Shown here: one piece after another, positions 47,051 through 56,207 of the stretch
Position numbering within the stretch: the stretch's first letter is position 1
Layout: the number at the start of each line of letters is the position of its first letter
Position numbers and translations under genes: made by a program
From: Streptomyces rhizosphaerihabitans
Lineage (GTDB): Bacteria; Actinomycetota; Actinomycetes; Streptomycetales; Streptomycetaceae
Length of the DNA: 64,000 nucleotides
Assembly (NCBI RefSeq): GCF_025399795.1
Contig: NZ_JAODTZ010000019.1
Location: 94,755-158,754, forward strand
Direction of reading: 5' to 3'
The notes under the pieces: generated by a model
The model's database searches: none
What the model saw: the letters and a program-made list of their open reading frames with translations, nothing else
Told to the model about the DNA's origin: nothing

Positions 47051-48961
47051 ATGATCGACACGTACGCGGATCCGGGGACACCGGACCGGCGGGGCGGCTG
47101 GCGGTTCCTGTGGTGGCTGGTCACCCGGCAGGCGGGCCGGTCGGTCACCGGCGCGGTGGTCGCGAGCGTGTGGATGGGGCTCATGGCACTGACGCCGTAC
47201 CTGCTGTCCCGGGCGATCGACGACGGTCTGGAGCCGGGCGACGGGGTGGCCCTGGCCGGCTGGACGGCCGCCGTGCTGGGTGCCGGAGTGATCAACGCCG
47301 GCCTGGGTGTCGTACGGCACCGCACGATGACCAAGGTCCGGATGGACGCCAACTTCCGGACGGTCAAGCTCGTGGTCGAGCACGCGGCCCGGCTCGGTGC
47401 GGCACTCTCGCGGCAGATCGGCACGGGGGAGATCGTCACGGTCGGCGTCCGCGACGTGGACACGATCAGCACGTCGCTGACCGTCGTCGGGCCCGGTCTG
47501 GCCGCGGTCGTCACCTACGCCGTGGTGGCCGCTCTGCTGCTGCCGGTCTCGGTGCAACTGTCCGGGGTGATCCTGCTCGGGGTGCCGCTGATGGCCGTCC
47601 TCGTCGGGCCGTTGATGAGCCGGCTCCAGGGGACCGAGACGGGGTACCGCGAACGGCAGTCCGTACTGACGGCACGCATCGGCGATCTCGCGGGCGGGTT
47701 GCGCGTCCTGAACGGGCTGGGCGGCAAAGGGCTGTTCGCGGACGCGTTCCGCCGTGACTCGCAGAAGCTGCGGGAACAGGGTTACCGGGTCGGCTCCGTG
47801 ACGAGCTGGATCCAGGCGCTGGGCATGGGGCTGCCGTCCGTCTTCCTGGCCGCGGTGACCTGGATGGCGGCCCGGCTTGCGGCTCAAGGCGCCATCAGCA
47901 TCGGCGAGTTGGTGTCCGTGTACGGCTATGTCGCGGTGCTCGTCCTGCCGGTGTACTTCTTCATCGACTGCGCCTACGAACTCTCCCGGGCCGTGGTCGC
48001 AGCCCGGCGCGTCGTACGGTTCCTGTCCCTGGAGCCCGACGCCTCTCCCTCCGACGCGCTGGACGCCCCGGGGTCCCCGGCCGTGCTCCACGATCCGGAG
48101 TCCGGGGTCCGGGTGGTCCCGGGGAAGCTGACCGCGCTGGCCGGGGCCCGCCCCGCGGAGTCCGAGGCCGTGGTCGACCGGCTCGGCCGGTACGCGGCGT
48201 CGGACGTGACCTGGGGCGGCGTACGGCTCGACGAGATCGTCCTGTCCCAGGTACGCGAACGGATCCTGGTCGCCGACCACGAGGCCGACCTGTTCGCGGG
48301 CACCCTGCGCGAACTGGTCAGGGGACGCCGGGACCCCGCCGAGGAGACCATCGCCACGGCCGTGCATACCGCCGTCGCCGACGACATCGTGCTCGGCCTG
48401 CCGGGCGGTCTCGACTCGGCCGTCGACGCGCAGGGCCGGAGCCTGTCGGGCGGGCAGCGGCAGCGGGTACGGCTCGTGCGCGCGCTCCTCGCGGACCCGG
48501 AGGTGCTGCTCGCCCTCGAACCGACCTCGGCGCTCGACGCCCACACCGAGGCGGCCGTCGCCACCCGGCTGCGCGCCGCGCGCTCGGGCCGTACGACCGT
48601 CGTGACCAGCACGTCGCCGCTCGTCCTTGACCGTGCGGACACCGTCTGCTTCCTGGTCGACGGCAAGACCGCGGCCACCGGCACCCACCGCGAACTCCTC
48701 GGAACGGAGCCGGGGTACCGGGCACTGGTGGCCCGCGACATGGAGCCGGACGAGGGCGAGGACGCGGAGACGGACACGGATGGCGCGGCCGACGCGCATC
48801 CGGAAACGGGCGCGGGCCCGGCGGCGTACGGGCGCCCGGAGCCGGGTACGGGCGCGGCGGCCGGCACGGGCACTGGGGTCGGCGGGAGCGCGACGGCGGG
48901 CTCGTCTCCGGTGTTCGGCGCGGGCCCGGTGGCGGGCGTGGACGAGGAGGTCGTGCTGTGA
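47051..48961 (+). CDS. ABC exporter half-transporter 3 (Walker A lost)
   Basis: 636 residues from ATG 47051. Complete export membrane domain, but the ATPase lacks Walker A (ALAGARPAESEAV), has LLALEPTSALD at Walker B and no H-loop histidine (VTSTSP), while the signature LSGGQRQRV is intact. The C-terminus ends in a ~55-residue Gly/Ala tail. By itself it cannot hydrolyse ATP; it fits a heterodimer with the next gene, which overlaps it by GTGA. Confidence 0.9.
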   Translation: MIDTYADPGTPDRRGGWRFLWWLVTRQAGRSVTGAVVASVWMGLMALTPYLLSRAIDDGLEPGDGVALAGWTAAVLGAGVINAGLGVVRHRTMTKVRMDANFRTVKLVVEHAARLGAALSRQIGTGEIVTVGVRDVDTISTSLTVVGPGLAAVVTYAVVAALLLPVSVQLSGVILLGVPLMAVLVGPLMSRLQGTETGYRERQSVLTARIGDLAGGLRVLNGLGGKGLFADAFRRDSQKLREQGYRVGSVTSWIQALGMGLPSVFLAAVTWMAARLAAQGAISIGELVSVYGYVAVLVLPVYFFIDCAYELSRAVVAARRVVRFLSLEPDASPSDALDAPGSPAVLHDPESGVRVVPGKLTALAGARPAESEAVVDRLGRYAASDVTWGGVRLDEIVLSQVRERILVADHEADLFAGTLRELVRGRRDPAEETIATAVHTAVADDIVLGLPGGLDSAVDAQGRSLSGGQRQRVRLVRALLADPEVLLALEPTSALDAHTEAAVATRLRAARSGRTTVVTSTSPLVLDRADTVCFLVDGKTAATGTHRELLGTEPGYRALVARDMEPDEGEDAETDTDGAADAHPETGAGPAAYGRPEPGTGAAAGTGTGVGGSATAGSSPVFGAGPVAGVDEEVVL

Positions 48962-50715
48962 GTGTCCATCTCCCGGTCGCGGGGCGCGCCGACGTGCGGC
49001 GGGCGGCGGTGCGGCTGATCCGGGCGGACGGGCGGGTGTTCGCCGCCGTGCTCGGTCTCAACGCGCTGGCCGCGGCGGCCGCTCTGGTCGGCCCCTGGCT
49101 GCTCGGGCGGATGATCGACGACGTGCGGAGCGGCGGCGGTGTGGAGGTGGTGGACGGGCCGGCGCTCGTCATCCTCGGCTCCGCAATCGCGCAGGTGCTG
49201 CTGGCTCGCTGGGCCGGGTACGTGGGGTACCGCTTCGGGGAGCGGACACTCGCGCGGGTGCGGGAGGAGTTCGTGGAGCGGACGCTGACGCTGCCCGCGT
49301 CGGTCGTGGAGCGGGCGGGCACCGGTGATCTGACGGCGCGCGGCACCGCCGATGTCACGGCGGTGGGCAACACCCTGCGCGACACGGGACCCCAGCTGCT
49401 GATCTCCGGCGCGCAGGCGCTGTTCGTCCTCGTCGCCGTGTTCGCCATCAACCCGCTGCTCGGTGGCTGCGGTGTGCTGGGTCTGGCCGGCATCGGGTTC
49501 GCGCTGCGCTGGTATCTGCGCCGGGCGCGCTCCGCCTACCTCGCCCAGGGCGCCGCCACGTCGGAGGTCGCCGAGGTCCTTTCGGCCACCGCGACCGGCG
49601 CCCGCACGGTGGAGGCGTTCGGGCTGCGTGGACGCCGGATCCGGGCGAGCCGGGACGCGCTGGAGGTCTCCCGGGTGACGCGCATGCGGACGCTGTTCCT
49701 GCGCAGCGTGTTCTTCCCGGCCGTGGAGATCTCGTACGTCGTACCGGTCGTCGCCGTACTCCTGGTGGGCGGCGCGCTGCACGCCCGGGGCACGCTGAGC
49801 CTCGGCACGGTGGTCGCCGCGACGCTCTATCTGCACCGGCTCGCCGAACCGCTGGACCAGATCCTGAACCAGGTCGAGCAACTGCAGAGCAGCGGTGCCT
49901 CGTTCGCCCGCGTGGAGGGCCTGGCCCGCGCGCCGCGCGCCGTCCCGGCCGATTCGCCCGTACCGGTGGACGACCGGATCGACGTCACCGGTGTGCGGTA
50001 CGCGTACGACCGCGGCGGCGAGGTGCTGCGCGGGGTCGACCTGACGGTGCGGCCCGGGGAGCGACTGGCCGTCGTGGGCCCCTCCGGCGCCGGGAAGACC
50101 ACGCTGAGCAGACTGCTGGCGGGCGTCGACGCGCCGGGCAGCGGGACGGTGACGGTCGGGCGGGTGCCGGTCGTCGCCCTCGACCCCGAGCAGTTGCGCC
50201 GGCACGTCGTCCTCGTCACCCAGGAGCACCATGTGTTCCTCGGCACGGTCCGCGACAACCTGCTCATCGCCGAACCGGCCGCAGGTGACGCCGAGTTGTG
50301 GGCGGCGCTCGCGGCGGTCGGCGCCGACGACTGGGCCGGGGAGCTCCCGGACGGTCTTGACACCGAGCTGGGTCCCGAGGCCCTGCGCGTCGACGGCTCA
50401 CGGGCCCAGCAGCTGGCGCTGGCCCGGGTGGTGCTCGCCGACCCGCACACCCTGATCCTCGACGAGGCAACGGCGCTCCTCGACCCGACGACCGCCCGGC
50501 ACACGGAGCGCGCGCTGGCCGCCGTCCTCGAAGGCCGGACCGTCATCGCCATCGCCCACCGGCTGCACACCGCCCACGACGCCGACCGGGTGGCGGTGAT
50601 GGAGGACGGCCGGCTGACCGAACTGGGCACGCACGACGAGCTGGTGGCGGCCGAGGGTCCGTACGCGGCGCTGTGGCACTCATGGCACGGGGAGCGGCGC
50701 CCCGCGGACGGCTGA
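48958..50715 (+). CDS. ABC exporter half-transporter 4 (signature motif lost)
   Basis: 585 residues. Export domain, then Walker A GPSGAGKTT, Q-loop LVTQEHH, Walker B LILDEATALLD, H-loop IAHRLH, all intact. The LSGGQ signature is replaced by VDGSRAQQL. The losses complement those of half-transporter 3, giving exactly one working composite site. Last gene of the four-gene operon. Confidence 0.92.
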   Translation: MSVHLPVAGRADVRRAAVRLIRADGRVFAAVLGLNALAAAAALVGPWLLGRMIDDVRSGGGVEVVDGPALVILGSAIAQVLLARWAGYVGYRFGERTLARVREEFVERTLTLPASVVERAGTGDLTARGTADVTAVGNTLRDTGPQLLISGAQALFVLVAVFAINPLLGGCGVLGLAGIGFALRWYLRRARSAYLAQGAATSEVAEVLSATATGARTVEAFGLRGRRIRASRDALEVSRVTRMRTLFLRSVFFPAVEISYVVPVVAVLLVGGALHARGTLSLGTVVAATLYLHRLAEPLDQILNQVEQLQSSGASFARVEGLARAPRAVPADSPVPVDDRIDVTGVRYAYDRGGEVLRGVDLTVRPGERLAVVGPSGAGKTTLSRLLAGVDAPGSGTVTVGRVPVVALDPEQLRRHVVLVTQEHHVFLGTVRDNLLIAEPAAGDAELWAALAAVGADDWAGELPDGLDTELGPEALRVDGSRAQQLALARVVLADPHTLILDEATALLDPTTARHTERALAAVLEGRTVIAIAHRLHTAHDADRVAVMEDGRLTELGTHDELVAAEGPYAALWHSWHGERRPADG

Positions 50716-50882
50716 ACGGGTCGCGGCGACCGGCGGCCGCCGCGGGTCGCGTCCCTCCGGTTGTCCCCTAGGGCCTCTCCCCGATTCCCGTGAGGCCGGT
50801 GCGCGGCTAGCCTCGCAAGCAGTGGCGCTGCCTCGGCCGGCCGATCAATTTCCGCACCCCACGAGTGCTTTACGGAGTTCCC

Positions 50883-51860
50883 ATGAAGGCGATCGCCCAG
50901 GACCGGTACGGATCTCCCGACGAACTGGAGCTGAGGGAGTTCGACCGACCGGTGCCGACGGGAAACCAGGTGCTCGTGCGGGTGAAGGCGGTCTCCCTCA
51001 ACGCGTACGACTGGCACCTCATGCGCGGCGATCCGTATCTGGCCCGGCTGTCCTTCGGTCCCCGCAGGCCCAGGCAGCGGATCCGGGGGCGGGACTTCGC
51101 GGGGATCGTCGAGGCGGTCGGCGCCGACGTGAAGCGGCTGCGTCCCGGTGACGAGGTGTTCGGTGAGGCCGACGGGGCGTTCGCCGAGTACGTGTGCGCC
51201 CCGGACGACGTGGTGGAGAGGAAGCCCGCGGGTCTGACCTTCGAGCAGGCCGCCGCACTGCCGCTGGCGGGGAACACCGCCCTCATCGGGCTGCGCGACG
51301 TGGCACCGCTGCGGCCGGGACTGCGGGTGCTCGTCAACGGCGCTTCGGGCGGTGTCGGCACCTTCGCCGTACAGATCGCCAAGGCGTACGGCGCGGAGGT
51401 GACCGGCGTGTGCAGCGCGAGGAACGCGGACCTGGTTCGCTCGCTCGGCGCGGACCGCGTCATCGACTACGCCGCGGTGGACTTCACCCGCGAGGACCAG
51501 CGCTACGACGTCGTGCTCGACCTGGTGGGCAATCGCTCCCTGACCGCGTTCCGGCGCGCACTGGCACCCACGGGGACGCTCGTGCTGTCCGGCGGCGGGG
51601 TGTCCGAGGGCGGCAGTCTCTTCGGGCCGATGGGGCTCATCCTGAGGGGACCGGCGCTGTCGCGCTTCGTCGGTCAGCGGATCCTCACCCTGACCGCGAA
51701 GCAGCGCGGGGAGAACCTCGCGACCCTGCGGGAACTCGTCGAATCCGGGAAGATCACCCCGGTCATCGACCGGACGTACGGGTCCCTGAGCGAGGTGCCG
51801 GAGGCCATCCGCTATCTGGAAGTGGAGCACGCCCGGGCGAAGGTCGTCGTCACGGTGTGA
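50883..51860 (+). CDS. MDR-family NADP-dependent alcohol dehydrogenase / quinone oxidoreductase
   Basis: 325 residues. N-terminal GroES-like domain with RGRDFAGIVEAVG, then NGASGGVGTFAVQIAKAYGAEV cofactor motif and LVGNRSL. No catalytic zinc cysteines are seen, as in the quinone-oxidoreductase branch. ATG 50883 has GGAG 6 nt upstream. Monocistronic. Confidence 0.92.
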   Translation: MKAIAQDRYGSPDELELREFDRPVPTGNQVLVRVKAVSLNAYDWHLMRGDPYLARLSFGPRRPRQRIRGRDFAGIVEAVGADVKRLRPGDEVFGEADGAFAEYVCAPDDVVERKPAGLTFEQAAALPLAGNTALIGLRDVAPLRPGLRVLVNGASGGVGTFAVQIAKAYGAEVTGVCSARNADLVRSLGADRVIDYAAVDFTREDQRYDVVLDLVGNRSLTAFRRALAPTGTLVLSGGGVSEGGSLFGPMGLILRGPALSRFVGQRILTLTAKQRGENLATLRELVESGKITPVIDRTYGSLSEVPEAIRYLEVEHARAKVVVTV

Positions 51861-51920
51861 GACGCACGAGGAGCGGGCTGGGGTCTCGTTGCGGCAGGTC
51901 CTCGCCGGGCGCGGCGCCTC

Positions 51921-52322
51921 TCAGGGCCCCTCGCCGGGCTGCTCGTCGGGCTCTTCTTGGGGCTCCTCGCGTGCTCGGCGGCGCAGCTCGGCGAGGGCCT
52001 GTTCGAGCTCCTCGTCGGCCTGCCGTTGCAGGGCCTCGGAGTCGCACCCCGGATCGGCCGGCGCTTCGGACGCGGGTGCCGGGGCGGACGACTCGGCGAT
52101 GAGCCGGTCGTAGATCCACCGACAGGCCTCGTCCTCGTCGGCGAACCGCTCGAAGACCTCGTGCGTCCCCCGCTCGTGGACGCCCACGGCCCAGTCCCCG
52201 TCGTGTCCTTCGAGGAAGTAGCGGTCGGCCGCGCGGTGGCCGCCGGAGCAGTCCGCGATCTCGTAGGAAGCGGCGGGAACCCCGGCCGCTACGAGGGCCC
52301 GGCACAACCCGAACCGGTCCAT
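51921..52322 (-). CDS. Candidate immunity protein for the TNT toxin
   Basis: 133 residues, acidic (many Glu/Asp), no signal peptide. The sequence has no family that I recognise. N-terminal ~80 residues look globular (MDRFGLCRALVAAGVPAASY, ADRYFLEGHDGDWAVGVHE), followed by a Glu/Arg helical tail. It lies 91 bp downstream of a secreted NADase on the same strand, the usual place for an immunity gene. ATG 52322; upstream extension rejected. Function inferred from context only. Confidence 0.6.
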   Translation of the reverse strand: MDRFGLCRALVAAGVPAASYEIADCSGGHRAADRYFLEGHDGDWAVGVHERGTHEVFERFADEDEACRWIYDRLIAESSAPAPASEAPADPGCDSEALQRQADEELEQALAELRRRAREEPQEEPDEQPGEGP

Positions 52323-52413
52323 GCCGTCAGCCTTCCGCCGGGGCGGAAACCGGGCCCGGTCACCGCCGGGGCCGGCTTCCGCACGGGGTTGCGCGCCGCC
52401 GGGGGAGGGCGGG

Positions 52414-53286
52414 TCAGTTGCCGACCCGCACCAGCGTGCCATTGCTCACCAGGTCACCCACCGTGGTGCGGGGGATGTCCGGGCAGAACTTGCTCGACGT
52501 CACGTACTGGGTGCCGAGGCCGGGCTGCTCGAACCCCGGGGCGGTCCTGCCCGCGCAGACCGTCACGTCCTTGGCCAGCCGGTAGGCGTGGTAGTTGTAC
52601 GGGTAGCGCGGGTCCATGGTGTTGAGGCTCGACGGCGGGATGGAACGCTTCCCGTACTTGGTGCCCGCCGGGGCGAGGAAGCGGCCCGCCTCACTGCCGA
52701 TGCGGTCGAGCCTCAGGCCGGCGTGGAGCACCAGGGGGGCGGCGAGCACCGTCTGGTTCCGGTGGGTGAAGCCGTCGTCCGGCGGGTAGCGCCAGTCGCC
52801 CTGGCCCGAGTCGAGGGCGGGGTCCCACCACTTGTCGAGGAACTTCACGGCGGTGAGGCCGCCGAGCCGGTCGTACCCGTCGAGGATGCGCCCCAGCGCG
52901 CCCCGGGTCGGCAGCCGCCTGGGGCCCAGCCGCCAGTCACCGCAGAAGTAGAGGCGCTCCAGCCTCGGCGGGATGGGGTCCGGCACGAGCCCCTTGCACA
53001 CCCGCGGCTGCTCGTACCCGCCGTGCTCGCCTCCTGGCTTCACGTGCCCGGGCTTCACGTCCTCTGGCTTCACGTCCCCAGGCTTCACGCCCCCAGGCTT
53101 CACGTCCCCTGGCTTCACGTGCCCGGGCGCCGGCTTCGGGACCGGAGTGGCGGACAGGGCATGCGCGACGTCGGGCGTACGGCTGTCGTGCGCGGGCGCC
53201 GCGGACGAGATGGAGGCGCCGAGTACCAGGGAGCCCGTCAGACCTCCCAGAACCGCCAGGCTCGCACACCGATGTGACCTTCTCAC
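52414..53286 (-). CDS. Secreted TNT-domain NAD+ glycohydrolase
   Basis: 290 residues. GTG 53286 (GGAGG 4-5 nt upstream) starts a Sec signal peptide (VRRSHRCASLAVLGGLTGS ... SSAAPAHD). A linker of about six VKPGD-like pentapeptides follows, then the TNT domain: FLDKWWDPA, GDWRYPPDDGF, LDRIGSEAGRFLAPAGT, IPPSSLN, NYHAYRLAKDVTVCAGRTAP and FEQPGLGTQYV. TNT of M. tuberculosis CpnT hydrolyses NAD+; the Arg, Gln and Tyr of these motifs match its active site. Secreted toxin or NAD-degrading exoenzyme. Confidence 0.87.
   Translation of the reverse strand: MRRSHRCASLAVLGGLTGSLVLGASISSAAPAHDSRTPDVAHALSATPVPKPAPGHVKPGDVKPGGVKPGDVKPEDVKPGHVKPGGEHGGYEQPRVCKGLVPDPIPPRLERLYFCGDWRLGPRRLPTRGALGRILDGYDRLGGLTAVKFLDKWWDPALDSGQGDWRYPPDDGFTHRNQTVLAAPLVLHAGLRLDRIGSEAGRFLAPAGTKYGKRSIPPSSLNTMDPRYPYNYHAYRLAKDVTVCAGRTAPGFEQPGLGTQYVTSSKFCPDIPRTTVGDLVSNGTLVRVGN
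53036..53125. repeat. Six-copy 15-bp minisatellite in the TNT linker
   Basis: GGCTTCACGTnCCCn repeats with exact 15-bp period at 53036, 53051, 53066, 53081, 53096 and 53111. It codes the VKPGD/H/G/E linker on the minus strand; copy number changes would keep the frame. Confidence 0.92.
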
Positions 53287-53829
53287 CAAACCTCCTGCGG
53301 GAATACGTGTCCGGATCCCACGCCTCGCACGACTGAAGGCGCCAGGAGCGGGCCGGAATGTCGGGATCACTCAAACCGCAGGGGACGGACGCGGGCGAGC
53401 GGACGTGCCGGAACGCGCCCGAAAGGGTCTGGGCTTCATTCCGTTGCGGCCGACGGGCCGGTCATCTGGCGGTACGCGCCGCCCGGCCGGCGCCGCGCGC
53501 CGGGTGCGTCCCGAAGCGGTCCGTCTCCCCGTCCCGCTGTCCGGTTCACGCCCGGCGAACACCCGAAGGACAGTCCGTATATCGAACATGACTAACCGGA
53601 CAACGAACCGTTTCCGGCCATTTTAGTGACGCGGTCCTGACAGAAAGGGTTATCTCCTGCCACTCTTCCCACGGCTACTTCACAGCAACCTCACAGCTAC
53701 GTCCGCTGTGTTGAGCCGTACGACCCCATGCACCTGGTTCCGCGTAACGCCCAGTTCTGCCCGGACGGGTCACCCATCGTCCGGTCTCCCCTGGCCGCGC
53801 GACCCGCGGCCATGCAGAAGGAGTCAGTG
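53287..53829. other. Divergent promoter region between TNT and M4 protease genes
   Basis: About 540 bp, GC-rich near the toxin and AT-richer at 53570-53680 (around GTATATCGAACATGACTAAC and GGGTTATCT). No gene, hairpin or repeat I would defend; promoters are assumed. Confidence 0.5.
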
Positions 53830-55875
53830 TTGAGCAGCAGTTCTCCCCACAGACGCACCTCCCACATCACCAAGCGCCGCGTCGCCGGTGTCGCCCTCGT
53901 CGGCGTCTCCGCCCTGCTGGCCGCGGCCGTCCAGTCGGGCGCCGCGAACGCCGCCCCCGAACAGGCCCCCCGGGCAGGCAAGGTCAACCCGGGCGCCGTC
54001 GCCATGAAGCTCACCGCCTCGCAGCGCGCCGAGCTGATACGCGACGCCGACGCCGCCAAGGCCACGACCGCCAAGGACCTGGGTCTCGGCGCCGGCGAGA
54101 GCCTCGTCGCCCGTGACGTCATCAAGGACCACGACGGCACCGTCCACACCCGCTACGAGCGGACGTACCAAGGACTGCCGGTCCTCGGCGGCGACCTGGT
54201 CGTCGACACCTCCAAGTCCGGGAAGACCGGGCACGTCTACAAGGCGACGAAGGCGTCCCTCAAGGTCGCCACCCTCAAGCCCACGGTCGCCGCCGGCACC
54301 GCGGAGAAGCAGGCTCTGTCCGCCGCCAGGGCCGCCGGTTCGAAGAGCACCGCCGCCGACCGCGCGCCCCGCAAGGTGATCTGGGCGGGAAGCGGCAAGC
54401 CGGCCCTGGCCTACGAGACGGTCGTCGGCGGCCTGCAGGACGACGGCACCCCCAACGAGCTGCACGTCATCACCGACGCCGCCACCGGCAAGAAGCTCTA
54501 CGAGTACCAGGGCATCGAGACCGGCATCGGCAACACCCAGTACAGCGGCCAGGTGACCCTGACGACCACGCAGTCGGGCTCCAACTTCACGCTGACCGAC
54601 GGCGCGCGCGGCGGCCACAAGACGTACAACCTGAACCACGGGAGTTCGGGCACCGGCACGCTGTTCTCTCAGACCAGCGACACCTGGGGCAACGGCACCA
54701 CGTCGAACGCCGCGACAGCCGGCGCCGACGCGCACTACGGCGCCGCGGAGACCTGGGACTTCTACAAGAACACCTTCGGCCGCAGCGGCATCAAGAACAA
54801 CGGCGTGGGAGCGTACTCGCGCGTCCACTACGGCAACGCGTACGTCAACGCGTTCTGGGACGACAGCTGCTTCTGCATGACGTACGGCGACGGGTCCGGG
54901 AACAACGACCCGCTGACCGCGCTGGACGTGGCCGGCCACGAGATGAGCCACGGCGTCACCTCCAACACCGCGGGCCTGAACTACTCGGGCGAGTCCGGCG
55001 GTCTCAACGAGGCGACCTCCGACATCTTCGGCACCGGCGTGGAGTTCTACGCCAACAACTCGACCGACGTGGGCGACTACCTCATCGGCGAGAAGATCGA
55101 CATCAACGGCGACGGCACACCGCTGCGCTACATGGACAAGCCGAGCAAGGACGGCGGCTCCGCGGACAGTTGGTACTCCGGCGTCGGCAACCTCGACGTG
55201 CACTACTCCTCGGGTGTCGCCAACCACTTCTTCTACCTGCTGAGCGAGGGCAGCGGCGCCAAGGTCATCAACGGCGTCAGCTACAACTCGCCCACCTCCG
55301 ACGGGCTTCCGGTCACCGGCATCGGCCGCGACAAGGCGCTGCAGATCTGGTACCGCGCGCTCACCACCAAGTTCACCTCGACCACCAACTACGCGTCGGC
55401 CCGCACCGGCACGCTCGCGGCGGCGGGTGAGCTGTACGGCACGACGAGCGCCGAGTACACGGCGGTGCAGAACGCCTGGGCGGCCGTGAACGTCGGTTCG
55501 CGTCCGGGTGGCGGCGGCGGTGGCGGCACGTCGTTCGAGAACACGGCCGACGTATCGATTCCGGACAACGGGGCGGCGGTCACCTCGTCGATCACGGTCA
55601 CCGGCCGCACCGGCAACGCCCCGTCGAACCTCGCGGTCGCCGTGGACATCGTGCACACCTGGCGCGGTGACCTGGTGATCGATCTGGTCGCCCCGGACGG
55701 CTCGACGTACCGCCTGAAGAACTTCAGCTCGTCCGACTCGGCGGACAACGTCAACGCGACCTACACGGTCAACGCGTCCTCCGAAGTCGCCAACGGCACC
55801 TGGAAACTCAAGGTCCAGGACCAGGCGGCCCAGGACACCGGGTACATCAACAGCTGGAAGTTGACCTTCCCGTAG
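53830..55875 (+). CDS. Secreted M4 neutral metalloprotease with P-domain
   Basis: 681 residues from TTG 53830 (AAGGAG 6 nt upstream). Signal peptide ending AANAAPEQ, FTP/PepSY pro-region to about 200, then a thermolysin-like domain with the zinc site GHEMSHGVT and ligand Glu in GGLNEATSDIFG. After a Gly linker the C-terminal ~110 residues form a P/Homo-B-like domain (DIVHTWRGDLVIDLVAPDGS). Extracellular protease. Paralogue of the next gene, which lacks the P-domain. Confidence 0.94.
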   Translation: MSSSSPHRRTSHITKRRVAGVALVGVSALLAAAVQSGAANAAPEQAPRAGKVNPGAVAMKLTASQRAELIRDADAAKATTAKDLGLGAGESLVARDVIKDHDGTVHTRYERTYQGLPVLGGDLVVDTSKSGKTGHVYKATKASLKVATLKPTVAAGTAEKQALSAARAAGSKSTAADRAPRKVIWAGSGKPALAYETVVGGLQDDGTPNELHVITDAATGKKLYEYQGIETGIGNTQYSGQVTLTTTQSGSNFTLTDGARGGHKTYNLNHGSSGTGTLFSQTSDTWGNGTTSNAATAGADAHYGAAETWDFYKNTFGRSGIKNNGVGAYSRVHYGNAYVNAFWDDSCFCMTYGDGSGNNDPLTALDVAGHEMSHGVTSNTAGLNYSGESGGLNEATSDIFGTGVEFYANNSTDVGDYLIGEKIDINGDGTPLRYMDKPSKDGGSADSWYSGVGNLDVHYSSGVANHFFYLLSEGSGAKVINGVSYNSPTSDGLPVTGIGRDKALQIWYRALTTKFTSTTNYASARTGTLAAAGELYGTTSAEYTAVQNAWAAVNVGSRPGGGGGGGTSFENTADVSIPDNGAAVTSSITVTGRTGNAPSNLAVAVDIVHTWRGDLVIDLVAPDGSTYRLKNFSSSDSADNVNATYTVNASSEVANGTWKLKVQDQAAQDTGYINSWKLTFP

Positions 55876-55931
55876 ACCGCGGCCGACCGCCGCGTGGACA
55901 GCGGCGGAAGTCGGTACGCGGGCAGCACGCC

Positions 55932-55973
55932 AGGGCGCCGTCCCGGAGGTTCAACTCCCCGGGACGGCGCCCT
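55932..55973 (+). terminator. Rho-independent terminator after the first M4 gene
   Basis: AGGGCGCCGTCCCGG (55932-55946) pairs with CCGGGACGGCGCCCT (55959-55973), followed by CTTTTGCC. The remainder of 55876-56207 (about 330 bp) holds only the promoter region of the second M4 gene. Confidence 0.9.
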
Positions 55974-56207
55974 CTTTTGCCCTGCGAGGGGTTTGCGTTG
56001 ACCCGTTCTTGCCGGTGCCCCACCCGGCGCCCGGGAACCCAACTGTTCACCTGATCGACGATTTTCGGCCAAGGTCCTTATGGCCTCCTGACATGTACGC
56101 GCCCGGGGTGGCACGCTTCACCCGCACGGCTCACCCGCACCGCAACTTCACAACCGTCCGTCCGGCCACCCCACGCCGTTCGGGCGCCCCCACAAGAAGG
56201 AGCTTGC

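Noticed and set aside
42049..47081. Two long minus-strand frames over the ABC genes
   Set aside because: Antisense shadows of two clear ABC transporters.
53036..53125. CRISPR array
   Set aside because: The repeats are contiguous with no spacers and form part of a coding linker.
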